From assembly GCA_002280515.1 (NCBI GenBank), contig NCEA01000008.1, positions 43,866-107,865 of the forward strand: 64,000 nt of DNA. The letters are read 5' to 3'. Positions 8,386 to 18,500 of the stretch are shown piece after piece; positions within the stretch are counted from its first letter, which is position 1, and the number at the start of each line of letters is the position of its first letter. A model generated the notes under the pieces. The model made no database searches. It saw only the letters and a program-made list of their open reading frames with translations, and was not told the DNA's origin. The DNA is from Rhodobacterales bacterium 32-67-9 (lineage in GTDB: Bacteria > Pseudomonadota > Alphaproteobacteria > Rhodobacterales > Rhodobacteraceae). Position numbers and translations under genes: made by a program.

Positions 8386-9755
8386 GGCGCGCGCCGCTGT
8401 CCCTGCGGCTCCGGCTGGTGCTTCAACTGCTCGGGATCGCGGCGGTCCTGGCGATCGTGCTTTACTTTACCGTGCGGACCGTGGCCGATCAGGCGGCGGA
8501 GGCGACGCAGGACGGCGTTCTGGGTGCTGCGACGCTGGCCATCGCCGAGAGCCTTCAGGGTGGCGAGGACGGGGTCGGCGTCGATCTGCCCTACGAAGCG
8601 TTCTCGATCCTCGGTTCGATCTCGGCCGACCGTGTCTTCTACCGGATCGAGGCGGGCGGGCAGACGCTGACCGGCTACGAGGACCTGCCGCTGCCGGAGG
8701 CGGCCGGCGCGGCAGTGGCGCCGGTCTTCTACTCGCGGGCCTACCGCGATACCGAAGTGCGCATCGCCGCCGTCAACCGCATGGTCCTCGTGGCGCGGAA
8801 ACCGGTGCCGGTGCTCGTCCTCGTGGCCCAGACCCGGCAGGGACAGGAGGCCATCGCCCAGCGCGTCGCCCAGCGCGCCGCGGCACTTGGCCTCGGCTCG
8901 TTCGCGCTGGCCGCCGTCCTGTCGCTTCTGACCGCCGGCAATGTGCTGCGTCCGATCAACCGGCTCGCCGATGCGGTTGGCCGGCGCGGGCCGCACGATC
9001 TGCGCTCCGTCGATCAGCCGACGCCGGCCGAACTGCGCCCGCTCATCTTCGCCCTCAACGGTTTCATCGCGCGGCTGCGCGGCGCACTCAGCCGGACCGA
9101 AACCTTCATCGCCGAGGCCGCGCACCATATCCGGACACCCCTGGCCACGGTGCGGGCACGGGCCGAGATCGCGATGCGGCAAAGCAATTCCGAAGAGACC
9201 CGCGAAACGCTCCGCGCCGTGATCCGCGCGGTGGAGGAAAGCAGCCGCTCCGCCGGCCAGCTTCTCGACCATGCGACGGTCGTCTATCGTTCAGACCGGA
9301 TGGCGGACGAGGCGCTCGACCTTGCGAAGCTCGTCGAGGCACAGGCCGAGGCGTTCCGGCCGACCGCCGACCTGAAGGACCTGACGATCCGCGTCACGGG
9401 CACCGACCAGCCGGTGACGGTGCGGGGCGACCGGCCACTGATCGAGGCGGCGCTCCGCAACCTTCTCGACAACGCAATCAAGTATTCGCCCGACGAAACC
9501 ACGGTCGACTTGTCGCTGGCCACCGGAACCGAAGCGCGGATCGAGGTTTCCGACCGCGGGCGCGGCCTGTCGGGGCAAGCGCAGGCGCGGCTCGCCAAGC
9601 GCTTTGCCCGGGGCAAGAATGCCGGCGACATCATTGGTTCCGGCCTGGGCCTGACCATCGTCGAGGAGGTGGCGGCGGCACATGGCGGGCGCTTCGAACT
9701 GACGGAACGGGATGGAGGCGGCGCATGCGCGCGATTGTTCTTGCCCTTGGGCTGA
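8382..9755 (+). CDS. tctE: TctE-like sensor histidine kinase
   Basis: 457-residue membrane kinase. Membrane segments lie at about residues 12-31 and 168-188 and enclose a periplasmic sensor region of about 135 residues. HAMP-like segment, then HisKA with the phospho-His H248 (AAHHIRTPLATV), and HATPase_c with the N box DNAIKYSPD, G1 DRGRGLSG and G2 GSGLGLTIVEEVAAAHGG. It overlaps the response regulator upstream and the binding-protein gene downstream (31 nt), so the three form one translationally coupled unit. Confidence 0.92.
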   Translation: MRRAPLSLRLRLVLQLLGIAAVLAIVLYFTVRTVADQAAEATQDGVLGAATLAIAESLQGGEDGVGVDLPYEAFSILGSISADRVFYRIEAGGQTLTGYEDLPLPEAAGAAVAPVFYSRAYRDTEVRIAAVNRMVLVARKPVPVLVLVAQTRQGQEAIAQRVAQRAAALGLGSFALAAVLSLLTAGNVLRPINRLADAVGRRGPHDLRSVDQPTPAELRPLIFALNGFIARLRGALSRTETFIAEAAHHIRTPLATVRARAEIAMRQSNSEETRETLRAVIRAVEESSRSAGQLLDHATVVYRSDRMADEALDLAKLVEAQAEAFRPTADLKDLTIRVTGTDQPVTVRGDRPLIEAALRNLLDNAIKYSPDETTVDLSLATGTEARIEVSDRGRGLSGQAQARLAKRFARGKNAGDIIGSGLGLTIVEEVAAAHGGRFELTERDGGGACARLFLPLG

Positions 9756-10756
9756 TCCTTCACGCCTGTCTCGCCGCCGGCTTTCCGGTGGAGGAGGAAA
9801 TGCTGTTTCCGGCACCGGAAACCGAACGCCGGGAACTGTCGATCCTGTCGACGACCGACACCGGGGTCCTGCGGCCGCTGATCGCCGCCTTTCAGGTGCG
9901 CGAACCTGACGTGGCGGTGCGTTACACCGTGGCGAGCTCCCAGGCGGTCTATGCCGCCATCCACGACGAGGGGCTCAGCTTCGACCTTGTCATCTCGTCG
10001 GCGATGGACCTGCAGATGAAGCTCGCCAACGACGGGTTCTCCGCCCCCCACGATTCCACCGCGACCGACCGGCTGCCGGCCTGGGCGCACTGGCAGGACC
10101 GGCTTTATGCCTTCGCGCAGGAGAACGTCGTTCTGATCGCCTCGCGATCCGGTCTTGGCGGCCTGCCGCTGCCGCAGACGCGGCGCGACCTCATCGAGCT
10201 TCTGCGCGGCCATCCCGACCGGTTCCGCGGACGCATCGGCACCTACGATCCGGAACTGTCCGGCGCCGGCTATCTCTTTGCGACGCAGGATGCCCGCCAG
10301 TCCGACAGTTTCTGGCGTCTGGCCGAGGTGATGGGTGGTCTCGCGCCGCGACTTTACACCTCGTCGAATGAAATGATTACCGATCTGAAACAGGGGCGGC
10401 TCGTCCTCGCCTACAATGTCCTTGGCAGCTATGCCGAGCCACGACTCGCTGGCGATGACGATGCCGTGGTGATCGAGTTGGAGGATCACACGCTGACGCT
10501 GCTGCGCACCGGCCTCATTCCGGTTACGGCGCGGGCGCCCGATCTTGGCGGCCAGTTCCTTGATTTCCTGCTTGCGCCCGAAGGTCAAAGGCTGCTCCGC
10601 GACGAGGCCGGCCTGCCGCGCATCGACGAAGCGGCGCTTTCGCGCGGGCCACATCTTCGCCCGATGCGGTTGGAGCCGGGCCTTCTGGTCTTTCTCGACG
10701 GGCTGAAGCGGCGCGGTTTTCTCGACGAGTGGGCAGCCGCCCTCAGCCAGGACTGA
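9725..10756 (+). CDS. Orphan periplasmic substrate-binding protein of the two-component operon
   Basis: 343-residue extracellular solute-binding protein, type 1/Fe3+-type fold by appearance (ELSILSTTDTGVLRPLIAAF near the mature N-terminus, then VRYTVASSQAVY, DLVISSAMDLQ). Residues 1-18 form a signal peptide; LHAC at 12-15 resembles a lipobox but His at -2 is unusual. No permease or ATPase of an ABC importer is adjacent. Coupled to the TctE-like kinase, so a ligand-presenting co-sensor role is inferred. It could alternatively be an importer receptor working with a distant transporter. Confidence 0.75.
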   Translation: MRAIVLALGLILHACLAAGFPVEEEMLFPAPETERRELSILSTTDTGVLRPLIAAFQVREPDVAVRYTVASSQAVYAAIHDEGLSFDLVISSAMDLQMKLANDGFSAPHDSTATDRLPAWAHWQDRLYAFAQENVVLIASRSGLGGLPLPQTRRDLIELLRGHPDRFRGRIGTYDPELSGAGYLFATQDARQSDSFWRLAEVMGGLAPRLYTSSNEMITDLKQGRLVLAYNVLGSYAEPRLAGDDDAVVIELEDHTLTLLRTGLIPVTARAPDLGGQFLDFLLAPEGQRLLRDEAGLPRIDEAALSRGPHLRPMRLEPGLLVFLDGLKRRGFLDEWAAALSQD

Positions 10757-10878
10757 CATCACAATTTCGCAGGTTATCGGCCAAATGACGCGTGAGGCGT
10801 TGGCCAACTCTGGAATTCGGGACGATTTGCTGCGAGTTAGGAAACGGTGCAGTTTATCGGTCAGGGGCAGTCGTTCGT

Positions 10879-12702
10879 ATGGCACAATCGGGACTTTGGA
10901 AGGCAGGCTGCGCAGCGTTGCTTTGTCCGTTTTTGGTCATGCCGCCTGTGCCTGCACGGGCGCTTGACCGCCTGGTCCTGACCGCGCCCGGCGCCGATCA
11001 GGACCTGACCGACCGTCTGCGCGCCGCCTCGCTGGTCGCCGACGCGGAAGCAAGCGGCCAGACCGATAGCCAGAGTGTCTTCGCCGCCGCCCGCGCCGAC
11101 TATGCCCGGCTGATCGGAGCGCTTTATGCCGAGGGCTATTATTCCGGCGTGATCCGGATCCGCATCGACGGGCGCGAGGTGGCCGATATCCCGCCCCTAG
11201 ACGCACCAACGACGATCCGCGATGTCGAGATCAACGTAACCCCCGGCCCTCAATTCACTTTCTCGAAGGCGCGGATGAAGACCTATGCGAAAGGCACGAA
11301 ACTGCCGCCCGCCTACGGTGACACCAAAGTCGCCAAGTCGGGCGCGATCGTCGACGCCGCCGATGCCGGGGTCGAGGGCTGGCGCAATATCGGCCACGCG
11401 AAGGCAGATGTTGCCGACCAGATCATCGTCGCCGACCACCGAGGCGCCACCCTGTCGTCCGAGATCATACTCGATCCCGGCCCCCGCCTGCGCTTCGGCC
11501 GGTTGTCGATGTCCGGCCAGGAGCGGATGCGGCCAGAGCGGATTGCCAAGATCGCCGGGTTCCCGACCGGAGAGGTCTTTGACCCAAAGATGCTCGACAA
11601 GGTCGCGACACGGCTTCGGCGCACCGGCGCTTTCCGTTCCGTCGCGCTGACCGAAGCGGAGGAACCGGGCGCCGATGGCACGCTCGACATCAACCTCGTG
11701 GTGGCCGAGGAAAAGCTCCGCCGGTTCGGCGTGGGTGCGGAAGTGTCAAGCTCGGAGGGCCTGAGCGTGTCCGGCTACTGGCTGCACCGCAATCTCCTTG
11801 GCGGGGCGGAGCGGCTACGCGTCGACGGCGCGTTCGAGCGGATCGGCGGGCAGGATGTCGATGGCATCGGCTATGACTTCGGCGTCCGTGTCGACCGTCC
11901 GGCAACGCCGGTCACCGATGCCTCGGCCTTTGTCGAGGTGCGGGCGGCGCGCACCGAAATCGTCGACCTGACGGTTGACGAAATCGAATTGAGCTTCGGC
12001 CTGACCCGGCAATTCGGAGACTACATCACCGCCGAAGCGGGGATCTCCTACATCAACGCGACGGCGAAGGATTCCGCCGGCAGCGTCGATTACGACCTTC
12101 TGGCGCTGCCGCTGTCCGTCACCTGGGACAATCGCGACCAGCCGCTCGACACGCGCAAGGGCTACTATCTCGATGCCGACGTGACGCCGTTCTACGGCTT
12201 CGGCACCACCGGGTCCGGCGGACAGATCAAGGCGGACGCCCGCGTCTACCGCGCCTTCGGCGCCGACGACCGCTTTGTCCTTGCCGGCAGGCTTCAGCTT
12301 GGCACCGTGATCGGATCGTCCCTGGCCGAGACGCCGCCGGAATACCTGTTCTGGTCCGGTGGCGGCGGCACCGTCAGGGGCCAGCCCTACCAGTCACTCG
12401 GTGTGCCGCTGGCGCGGACCGCCACGATCACGGTCGATACCGGCGGGCTGAGCTTTGCCGGGCTGTCGGCCGAATTGCGCGCCGACATTACCGAGAAGAT
12501 CGGCGCCGTCGCCTTCTACGACGCCGGTTTTGTCAGCGACGAGGAGCTCTTTGATGGCAACGGCGAATGGCATGCCGGCGCCGGCCTTGGCCTTCGCTAC
12601 CGAACAGGGATCGGGCCGATCCGCGTCGATCTTGGCATGCCGGTGTCGGGTTCGACGAACGACGGCGTTCAGCTATACGTCGGCATCGGGCAGGCCTTCT
12701 GA
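10879..12702 (+). CDS. tamA: Translocation and assembly module TamA (Omp85 family)
   Basis: 607-residue outer-membrane protein. A signal peptide ends near residue 27 (PVPARA), POTRA-type domains cover about residues 30-270, and a C-terminal beta-barrel (bacterial surface antigen domain) runs to the final aromatic (GIGQAF). With TamB it forms the TAM system, which helps insert outer-membrane proteins and has been linked to lipid transport. The start MAQSGLWK is chosen because a signal peptide follows and AGGGG lies upstream; a longer reading would put about 30 non-signal residues ahead. TGATG coupling to tamB. Confidence 0.9.
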   Translation: MAQSGLWKAGCAALLCPFLVMPPVPARALDRLVLTAPGADQDLTDRLRAASLVADAEASGQTDSQSVFAAARADYARLIGALYAEGYYSGVIRIRIDGREVADIPPLDAPTTIRDVEINVTPGPQFTFSKARMKTYAKGTKLPPAYGDTKVAKSGAIVDAADAGVEGWRNIGHAKADVADQIIVADHRGATLSSEIILDPGPRLRFGRLSMSGQERMRPERIAKIAGFPTGEVFDPKMLDKVATRLRRTGAFRSVALTEAEEPGADGTLDINLVVAEEKLRRFGVGAEVSSSEGLSVSGYWLHRNLLGGAERLRVDGAFERIGGQDVDGIGYDFGVRVDRPATPVTDASAFVEVRAARTEIVDLTVDEIELSFGLTRQFGDYITAEAGISYINATAKDSAGSVDYDLLALPLSVTWDNRDQPLDTRKGYYLDADVTPFYGFGTTGSGGQIKADARVYRAFGADDRFVLAGRLQLGTVIGSSLAETPPEYLFWSGGGGTVRGQPYQSLGVPLARTATITVDTGGLSFAGLSAELRADITEKIGAVAFYDAGFVSDEELFDGNGEWHAGAGLGLRYRTGIGPIRVDLGMPVSGSTNDGVQLYVGIGQAF

Positions 12703-15700
12703 TGCGGCGCTTGTTTCTTCTGATCTTCCTGATGCTTCTGCCGTTCGCCGCATTCGCGCAAGCCGAGACGGAGGAGGAGCGCGACCGCGATTTCCTGACC
12801 GCGTTTCTTGAGGACAATCTTTCCGGCCTTGGCCGCACCATCCGGATCGACGGCTTCGCCGGTGCGCTGTCGTCCCGCGCGACCTTCGACACGATGACCA
12901 TTGCCGATGCCGACGGCGTCTGGCTGACGATCCGCGACGGCGCCATCGGCTGGAATCGCAGGGCGCTCCTGTCCGGCCGGGTCGAGATCAGCGAGATGAC
13001 GGCGGCCGAGATCGACCTGCCGCGCCGGCCGACCGCCGGCAAGCCGACCGCCGAAGCGTCTGGCTTCAGCCTGCCGGAACTGCCGGTCGCTATCCAGATC
13101 GGCACGATCCGGGCCGACCGAGTCGTCCTTGGCGAGGCGCTCTTCGGGGCGGCGGCCGAAGTCAGCCTCGAAGGAACCTTGGAGCTCGAAGGCGGCGAGG
13201 GTTCCGCCAACCTTTCGGTCTCTCGCATCGACGGGCGCGACGGCACGGTATCGCTGACGGGGAACTACGCCAACGCGACCCGCAAGGCCACGCTCGATCT
13301 TCTTGTCGCCGAAGAAGCCGACGGAATCGCGGCCAATCTGATCGGCTTGCCCGGCACCCCCTCGGTCGAACTTGCGATCCACGGCAGCGGCATTATCGAC
13401 GACTTCCAGACCGACATCGCGCTGATGACGGACGGCGCGCCGCGCCTGACAGGCAGGGTCACGCTGCTCAGCACCGCGAACGGCGACGGGGCGCCCGAAC
13501 GCAGCTTCAACGCCGTTCTCGGCGGCGATATCGCGCCGCTTTTGCTGCCGGAGTACCAGGATTTCTTCGGCACCGACGTGACCCTTGAGGCCGAGGGGCG
13601 GCGGATGCCGTCGGGCCAGCTTGACCTCACCCGGCTGGTTCTCGGCTCCAAGGGGGTCGATATCACCGGCCGGCTCAGCCTCGCGCCGGGCGGGTTGCCG
13701 ATGCAGGCGGCGCTGACAACACGGATCGGCCTTGCCGACGGGACCGATGTGCTGCTGCCGCTGCCGGGGGAAAAGACCTATCTGCGGGCGGCGGACCTGA
13801 CGTTTCGCTTCGATCAGGCGCGCGGCGATGGCTGGAAGCTTGCGGGGACCATGCATGGTCTCCGGCGCGCCGAGATTGCCATCGGCGCGGTGACGCTCGA
13901 CGGGTCAGGGCGCATCGCCCGCCCCGGCCAGCAGGGTGTCGAGGGCGCGCGGGTCGGCGGCACGGTTACCTTCGCGACCAACGGGCTTCAGCCCAGCGAT
14001 CCGGCACTGGCCGAGGCGCTTGGCCCGGAGCTTTCCGGACGCGCGGTCTTTCATTGGCAGCAGGGGGCGCCTTTGCGGGTGCCGGTCTTTGACGTCACCG
14101 GACAGGGATACGGCGCGAAGGGCGGGCTGACGCTGTCCGGCCCCGACGAAGGCGCCGAACTCGGTGGCCGGCTGGAGGCCGACGTCGCCGACATGGGCCG
14201 GTTCTCCGGCCTTGCGGGCCGGCAGCTTGGCGGCAGCGCGGCGCTTTCGATGTCGGGGTCCGGCGGCCTTCTTTCGGGCCTTTTCGACATTGACGCCACG
14301 GTTCTCGGGCGCGATCTGACCGCCGACCAGCCGGAGCTTGACCGGCTTCTGCGCGACGAGACGCGCATCGTCGCCTCGGTTAACCGCGATACCGATGGGA
14401 TCGAGATCCGCCAGCTTGACCTCACGGCGGCGATGCTTGGTATCTCGGCCACCGGGCGGCTCCGCACCGGTGCCAGCGACTTGACCGCGACGCTCGACTT
14501 TGGCGATCTCTCCGTTCTCGGCGACCGCTACAAAGGCGCGCTGACCGGCGAAGCGCGGCTTCAAGAAGCCGTTGGCTCCCGGCACATCACGCTCAGCGCC
14601 GATGCGCGCGGGCTGGGCATCGGCCAGGCCGAGGCCGACCGCCTGCTTGCCGGAACTTCCGAGCTTCGCATGACCGCCGAAGAACGAGACGGTCGGGTGC
14701 GGGTCGATACGTTCCGGCTTTCGAATCCGCAGCTTTCGCTCGCTGCCGAGGCGCTGCTCGAGGACGGGGTGCGGCGCATCGACCTGTCCGCGCGCCTCGC
14801 CGACATGGCGCTGCTGGCGCCGGGTTTCCCCGGGCCGCTGACGGCGAAGGGCCGCGTGACCGAGACTGCCGACGGCTACACCCTTGACCTGAATGGCGAA
14901 GGACCGGGCGCGACTTCGGCCCGTGTCGCTGGTACGGTGGCGTCCGATTTCGGCAGCGCGGACCTTTCGATCACCGGCGGCGCGCAGTCGGCCATCATCA
15001 ATCCCTTCATCGCGCCCCGGAATATCGAGGGGCCGCTGTCTTTAGACCTGCGTCTCAACGGCCCATTGCGGCTCGGCTCGCTCTCCGGCCGGGTCGGGCT
15101 CGACGAGGCGCGGCTTGTGGCACCGACCTTCGGGTTCGAGTTCGAGGCGATGCGCTTGGCCGCAGATATGTCGGGCGGCCGGGCGACGCTGTCGGGTGGT
15201 GCCGACGTGCGCGGTGGTGGACGGGTGGACCTTTCCGGCCCGGTCGCGCTTGCGGCGCCCTATGACGGCGATCTCTCGATCCGGCTTGCCGAGGTGCGCC
15301 TGCGCGATCCCGATCTTTACGACAGTACCGTCAACGGCACGGTGACCGTGCGCGGCCCGTTCCGCGGCGGCGCGCTGATTTCCGGCGCCGTGGCCCTGGG
15401 CCGGACCGAAGTGCGCGTGCCCTCGACCGGGCTTGGCGGCAACGCCACCGTCTCGGGCGTGACCCATCTCAACGAACCTGCCGCCGTCCATCGGACCCGG
15501 ATCCGCGCCGGGCTGGTCAAGCCCGACGGGAACGCCCGCGAACGCGGGCCGGCCTACGGAATTGACCTGTCGATTGCCGCACCCGGCCGCATTTTCGTGC
15601 GCGGGCGTGGACTTGACGCCGAAATGGGTGGCGCGCTTCGTCTGACCGGCACGACGGCAAGCATCGTACCCGCAGGCCAGTTCAACCTGATCCGTGGCCG

Positions 15701-16247
15701 GCTCGATATCCTTGGCAAGCGCCTGACAATCGACGAGGGTCTGATCGAACTTCAAGGCGCGCTCACACCCTATATCCGGTTCTCCGCTTCGACCGAGGCC
15801 GACGGCATCACCGCGACCATCCTGATCGAGGGCGAGGCCTCGGCCCCGGAAATCCGCTTCCTCTCCTCGCCCGAACTGCCCGAGGAAGAGGTGATCGCCC
15901 ACCTCCTCTTTGGCCGCAGCCTGACCAGTCTTTCGCCGTTCCAGGCGGCGCAACTCGCCTCTGCCGTCGCCACGCTTGCCGGCAAGGGCGGCGAGGGGAT
16001 CGTGTCGAAGCTGCGTCGGGGCATTGGCCTCGACGATCTCGACGTGACGACCGGAGAAGACGGAACGGCCGGGCTCAGAGCCGGGAAGTATCTGTCCGAG
16101 AAGGTCTATTCCGACGTCACCATCGGGTCGGACGGCAAGAGCGAAATCAACCTCAACCTCGACATCCGCCCCGGGGTCAAGGCACGCGGCACCGTCGGGT
16201 CGGACGGCGATACCGGCATCGGCATCTACTACGAACGTGATTACTGA
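12702..16247 (+). CDS. tamB: Translocation and assembly module TamB (DUF490)
   Basis: 1181-residue inner-membrane-anchored periplasmic protein. N-terminal hydrophobic segment at residues 1-20 (LFLLIFLMLLPFAAFAQA), long beta-rich repetitive body expected to form a hydrophobic groove, and the conserved C-terminal TamB/DUF490 domain over about the last 350 residues, ending with an aromatic-rich tail (GIYYERDY). Length fits the family. The body has many short repeats of the type LTGRVTL/LSGR typical of AsmA-like bridge proteins. Its 3-prime end overlaps the convergent YihY gene by 7 nt. Confidence 0.92.
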   Translation: MRRLFLLIFLMLLPFAAFAQAETEEERDRDFLTAFLEDNLSGLGRTIRIDGFAGALSSRATFDTMTIADADGVWLTIRDGAIGWNRRALLSGRVEISEMTAAEIDLPRRPTAGKPTAEASGFSLPELPVAIQIGTIRADRVVLGEALFGAAAEVSLEGTLELEGGEGSANLSVSRIDGRDGTVSLTGNYANATRKATLDLLVAEEADGIAANLIGLPGTPSVELAIHGSGIIDDFQTDIALMTDGAPRLTGRVTLLSTANGDGAPERSFNAVLGGDIAPLLLPEYQDFFGTDVTLEAEGRRMPSGQLDLTRLVLGSKGVDITGRLSLAPGGLPMQAALTTRIGLADGTDVLLPLPGEKTYLRAADLTFRFDQARGDGWKLAGTMHGLRRAEIAIGAVTLDGSGRIARPGQQGVEGARVGGTVTFATNGLQPSDPALAEALGPELSGRAVFHWQQGAPLRVPVFDVTGQGYGAKGGLTLSGPDEGAELGGRLEADVADMGRFSGLAGRQLGGSAALSMSGSGGLLSGLFDIDATVLGRDLTADQPELDRLLRDETRIVASVNRDTDGIEIRQLDLTAAMLGISATGRLRTGASDLTATLDFGDLSVLGDRYKGALTGEARLQEAVGSRHITLSADARGLGIGQAEADRLLAGTSELRMTAEERDGRVRVDTFRLSNPQLSLAAEALLEDGVRRIDLSARLADMALLAPGFPGPLTAKGRVTETADGYTLDLNGEGPGATSARVAGTVASDFGSADLSITGGAQSAIINPFIAPRNIEGPLSLDLRLNGPLRLGSLSGRVGLDEARLVAPTFGFEFEAMRLAADMSGGRATLSGGADVRGGGRVDLSGPVALAAPYDGDLSIRLAEVRLRDPDLYDSTVNGTVTVRGPFRGGALISGAVALGRTEVRVPSTGLGGNATVSGVTHLNEPAAVHRTRIRAGLVKPDGNARERGPAYGIDLSIAAPGRIFVRGRGLDAEMGGALRLTGTTASIVPAGQFNLIRGRLDILGKRLTIDEGLIELQGALTPYIRFSASTEADGITATILIEGEASAPEIRFLSSPELPEEEVIAHLLFGRSLTSLSPFQAAQLASAVATLAGKGGEGIVSKLRRGIGLDDLDVTTGEDGTAGLRAGKYLSEKVYSDVTIGSDGKSEINLNLDIRPGVKARGTVGSDGDTGIGIYYERDY

Positions 16248-17095
16248 CTGCACGCGAGCCTGCTCCGCTCGGCGTTCACTACGGCCCCCAGAAGCACGAT
16301 ATAGGCCGAGATATAGAGCCACATCAGCAACGCGATCACCGCGCCGATGGACCCGTAGATCTGGTTATAGCGGCCGAAATTCGTGAGGTAGGCGGAGAAC
16401 GCCATCGACGCGGCGGCCCAGAGGAAAGCGGCGAGAAATGCGCCCAAGGTCAACCAGGAATGCCGGTCGCCGTCCATGTTCGGTCCCCATCGGTAGAACA
16501 GGCCAAGGACGAGCATCAGCACCAGGAACATCACGATCCACGGTAGGTAAAGCAGGATGAATCCCCCGACCGGCCCCAGCTTCAGCACGTTCAGCACAAT
16601 CGGTACGACCACGACGACAACCAGCGCCGAAAGGACCAGCGCGATGAGCGTCGCCGTCAGAAGGATGGAGCCGATGACCCGCGCCAGTCCGGGCCTGTGC
16701 CGCCGCGCATGGATCGCGTTCAGCCCGGTCACGAGCGCCACCACCCCGTTGTGAACCGAATAAAGCGCCACGGCGAGCGACACCGCAGTGGTCCAGCCAA
16801 GCGTGCTTGTATTCGTGGCGAGAAGCGTGGTCAGCTGCCCCTCGATCACGCCGAAGGCGGCGTCGGGGATCACGCCGTGGATCTGGTCGAGATAATTGCG
16901 CATCACCACCGGATCGGCGAAAAATCCCCAGATCGCGATTGTCGCCGCCATCCCGGGAAAGATCGCGAACATCGTGTAGAACGCGACCCCCGCCGCGATC
17001 AGCCCGAGATTGCGCTCATCCATCGCGTGCCAGACCGCGCGGGCGAGGCGCAGGAGGTAGACGGGGTTCAGCATCGTATCCTGGCGCTGGTTCAT
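16241..17095 (-). CDS. YihY/virulence factor BrkB family membrane protein
   Basis: 284-residue polytopic membrane protein with about six membrane segments, once called RNase BN but now regarded as an inner-membrane protein of unknown function. Diagnostic motifs are LIAAGVAFYTMFAIFPG near residues 33-49 and WLYISAYIVLLGAVVNAE near the C-terminus. The start MNQRQDTML is preferred; an upstream in-frame ATG would add 51 polar residues that overlap the promoter of the divergent peroxidase gene. Confidence 0.88.
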   Translation of the reverse strand: MNQRQDTMLNPVYLLRLARAVWHAMDERNLGLIAAGVAFYTMFAIFPGMAATIAIWGFFADPVVMRNYLDQIHGVIPDAAFGVIEGQLTTLLATNTSTLGWTTAVSLAVALYSVHNGVVALVTGLNAIHARRHRPGLARVIGSILLTATLIALVLSALVVVVVVPIVLNVLKLGPVGGFILLYLPWIVMFLVLMLVLGLFYRWGPNMDGDRHSWLTLGAFLAAFLWAAASMAFSAYLTNFGRYNQIYGSIGAVIALLMWLYISAYIVLLGAVVNAERSRLACSQ

Positions 17096-17189
17096 GGTGG
17101 TATGTTCACCCGGCCGCTTTCCGTCCGCAATCCGTTTGTGGCCTTGCGGCATCCGGACCGCTATCACTCTTTGCAGGGGGGATTCGACG

Positions 17190-18500
17190 TTGCGTCTTGC
17201 ACTCATTCTCGTGCTGGTGGCCGGGGCTGCCCGGTCGGAGGTGCCCACGCCGGTGACTGATGCCGACTACATGCCGGTTTCGCAGGCCGAGGCGCGACTG
17301 GGCCAGCTTCTCTTCTACGATCCGATCCTCTCGGGGAACCGCAATATCGCTTGCGCGACCTGCCATCATCCGCGCTTCGCGACGTCTGACGGCCTTTCTC
17401 TTGGGATCGGCGAGGGCGGGATCGGCCTTGGCCCCGACCGCAAACCCAACCCGGCGAACCCGCCTGAACAGCGGATCCCACGTAACGCAACAGCGCTTTT
17501 CAACCTTGGCGCCCGTGAATTCACCATCCTGTTCCACGACGGCCGGATCGAGGCGGACCCGTCGCGGCCGTCGGGTCTGCGTTCCCCTCTGGAAGACGAC
17601 ATGGTGATGGGGTTCGCCTCCGTGCTCTCGGCCCAGACCATGTTCCCGGTTCTGTCGCCTGACGAGATGGCAGGGCACTATCAGGAGAACGATGTGTCGA
17701 CGGCGGTGCGCGAGGGGCTGATTACTGGCCCCGGCGGCGCCTGGAGCCTGCTGGCCGAACGGGTCGGTGCGATTCCGGAGTACAAGGCAATGTTCGACGC
17801 CGCCTATCCCGAGATTGCGGCGGGGCGTCCCATTGCGTTTACCGATCTCTCCAACGCCATCGCCGCATTCATCGCCTTCGAATGGCGCGCCGACCGATCC
17901 GCCTTTGACGCCATGTTGCGCGGCGGGCCGCCGCTTCCAGAATTGGCGCGGGAAGGGATGGATCTCTTTTACGGCGAGGCCGGTTGCGCCGCCTGTCATT
18001 CCGGCAGGTTCCAGACCGATCACGGATTTCATGCCATGGGCGAACCGCAGATCGGCCCCGGCAAGGCGGAGCGGTTCGAAAGCCATTCCCGCGATGTGGG
18101 CCGGATGCGGGTAACGAACCGGGAAGAGGATGCCTTTGCCTTCCGCACACCGTCGCTTCGTAATGTCACCGCGACAGGGCCTTGGGGACATGACGGCGCC
18201 TGGTCCGATCTGTCGGCATTCCTTACACATCATTCCGATCCGTCGGTCGGCCTTGCCGGCTATGATCGCGGCCTTGCCGTGCTGCCTTCGCTGGATGTCG
18301 CAAAGTCCGACTGGGAAATTCTCGACACGCCGGATGAGGTGGGCGCGATCGAGGCCGCCGCTGTTCCCGGGCGGCCGCTCAACCCGGCTGAGGTTGCCGC
18401 GATCATCGCATTTCTGGAGAGCTTGCGCGATCAGGGCGCCATCGACGGCCGGCTTGGAATCCCGCAAAGTGTGCCGAGTGGCCTGCCCATCGACCGCTAG
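17190..18500 (+). CDS. Di-haem cytochrome c peroxidase / MauG-like protein
   Basis: 436-residue periplasmic protein with a signal peptide (residues 1-16, cut after GAARS) and two c-type haem motifs, CATCH (55-59) and CAACH (266-270), each opening one cytochrome domain as in CcpA/MauG proteins. These enzymes reduce peroxide or oxidise a partner protein. The start is a TTG with GGGGGGA about 7 nt upstream; no ATG or GTG gives a signal peptide. The gene ends 4 bp inside the convergent FG-GAP gene (CTAG shared), suggesting a functional or evolutionary link. Confidence 0.85.
   Translation: MRLALILVLVAGAARSEVPTPVTDADYMPVSQAEARLGQLLFYDPILSGNRNIACATCHHPRFATSDGLSLGIGEGGIGLGPDRKPNPANPPEQRIPRNATALFNLGAREFTILFHDGRIEADPSRPSGLRSPLEDDMVMGFASVLSAQTMFPVLSPDEMAGHYQENDVSTAVREGLITGPGGAWSLLAERVGAIPEYKAMFDAAYPEIAAGRPIAFTDLSNAIAAFIAFEWRADRSAFDAMLRGGPPLPELAREGMDLFYGEAGCAACHSGRFQTDHGFHAMGEPQIGPGKAERFESHSRDVGRMRVTNREEDAFAFRTPSLRNVTATGPWGHDGAWSDLSAFLTHHSDPSVGLAGYDRGLAVLPSLDVAKSDWEILDTPDEVGAIEAAAVPGRPLNPAEVAAIIAFLESLRDQGAIDGRLGIPQSVPSGLPIDR

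Noticed and set aside
9284-10885. 533-residue minus-strand reading opposite the kinase and binding protein
   Set aside because: Conserved kinase boxes on the plus strand decide the coding frame.
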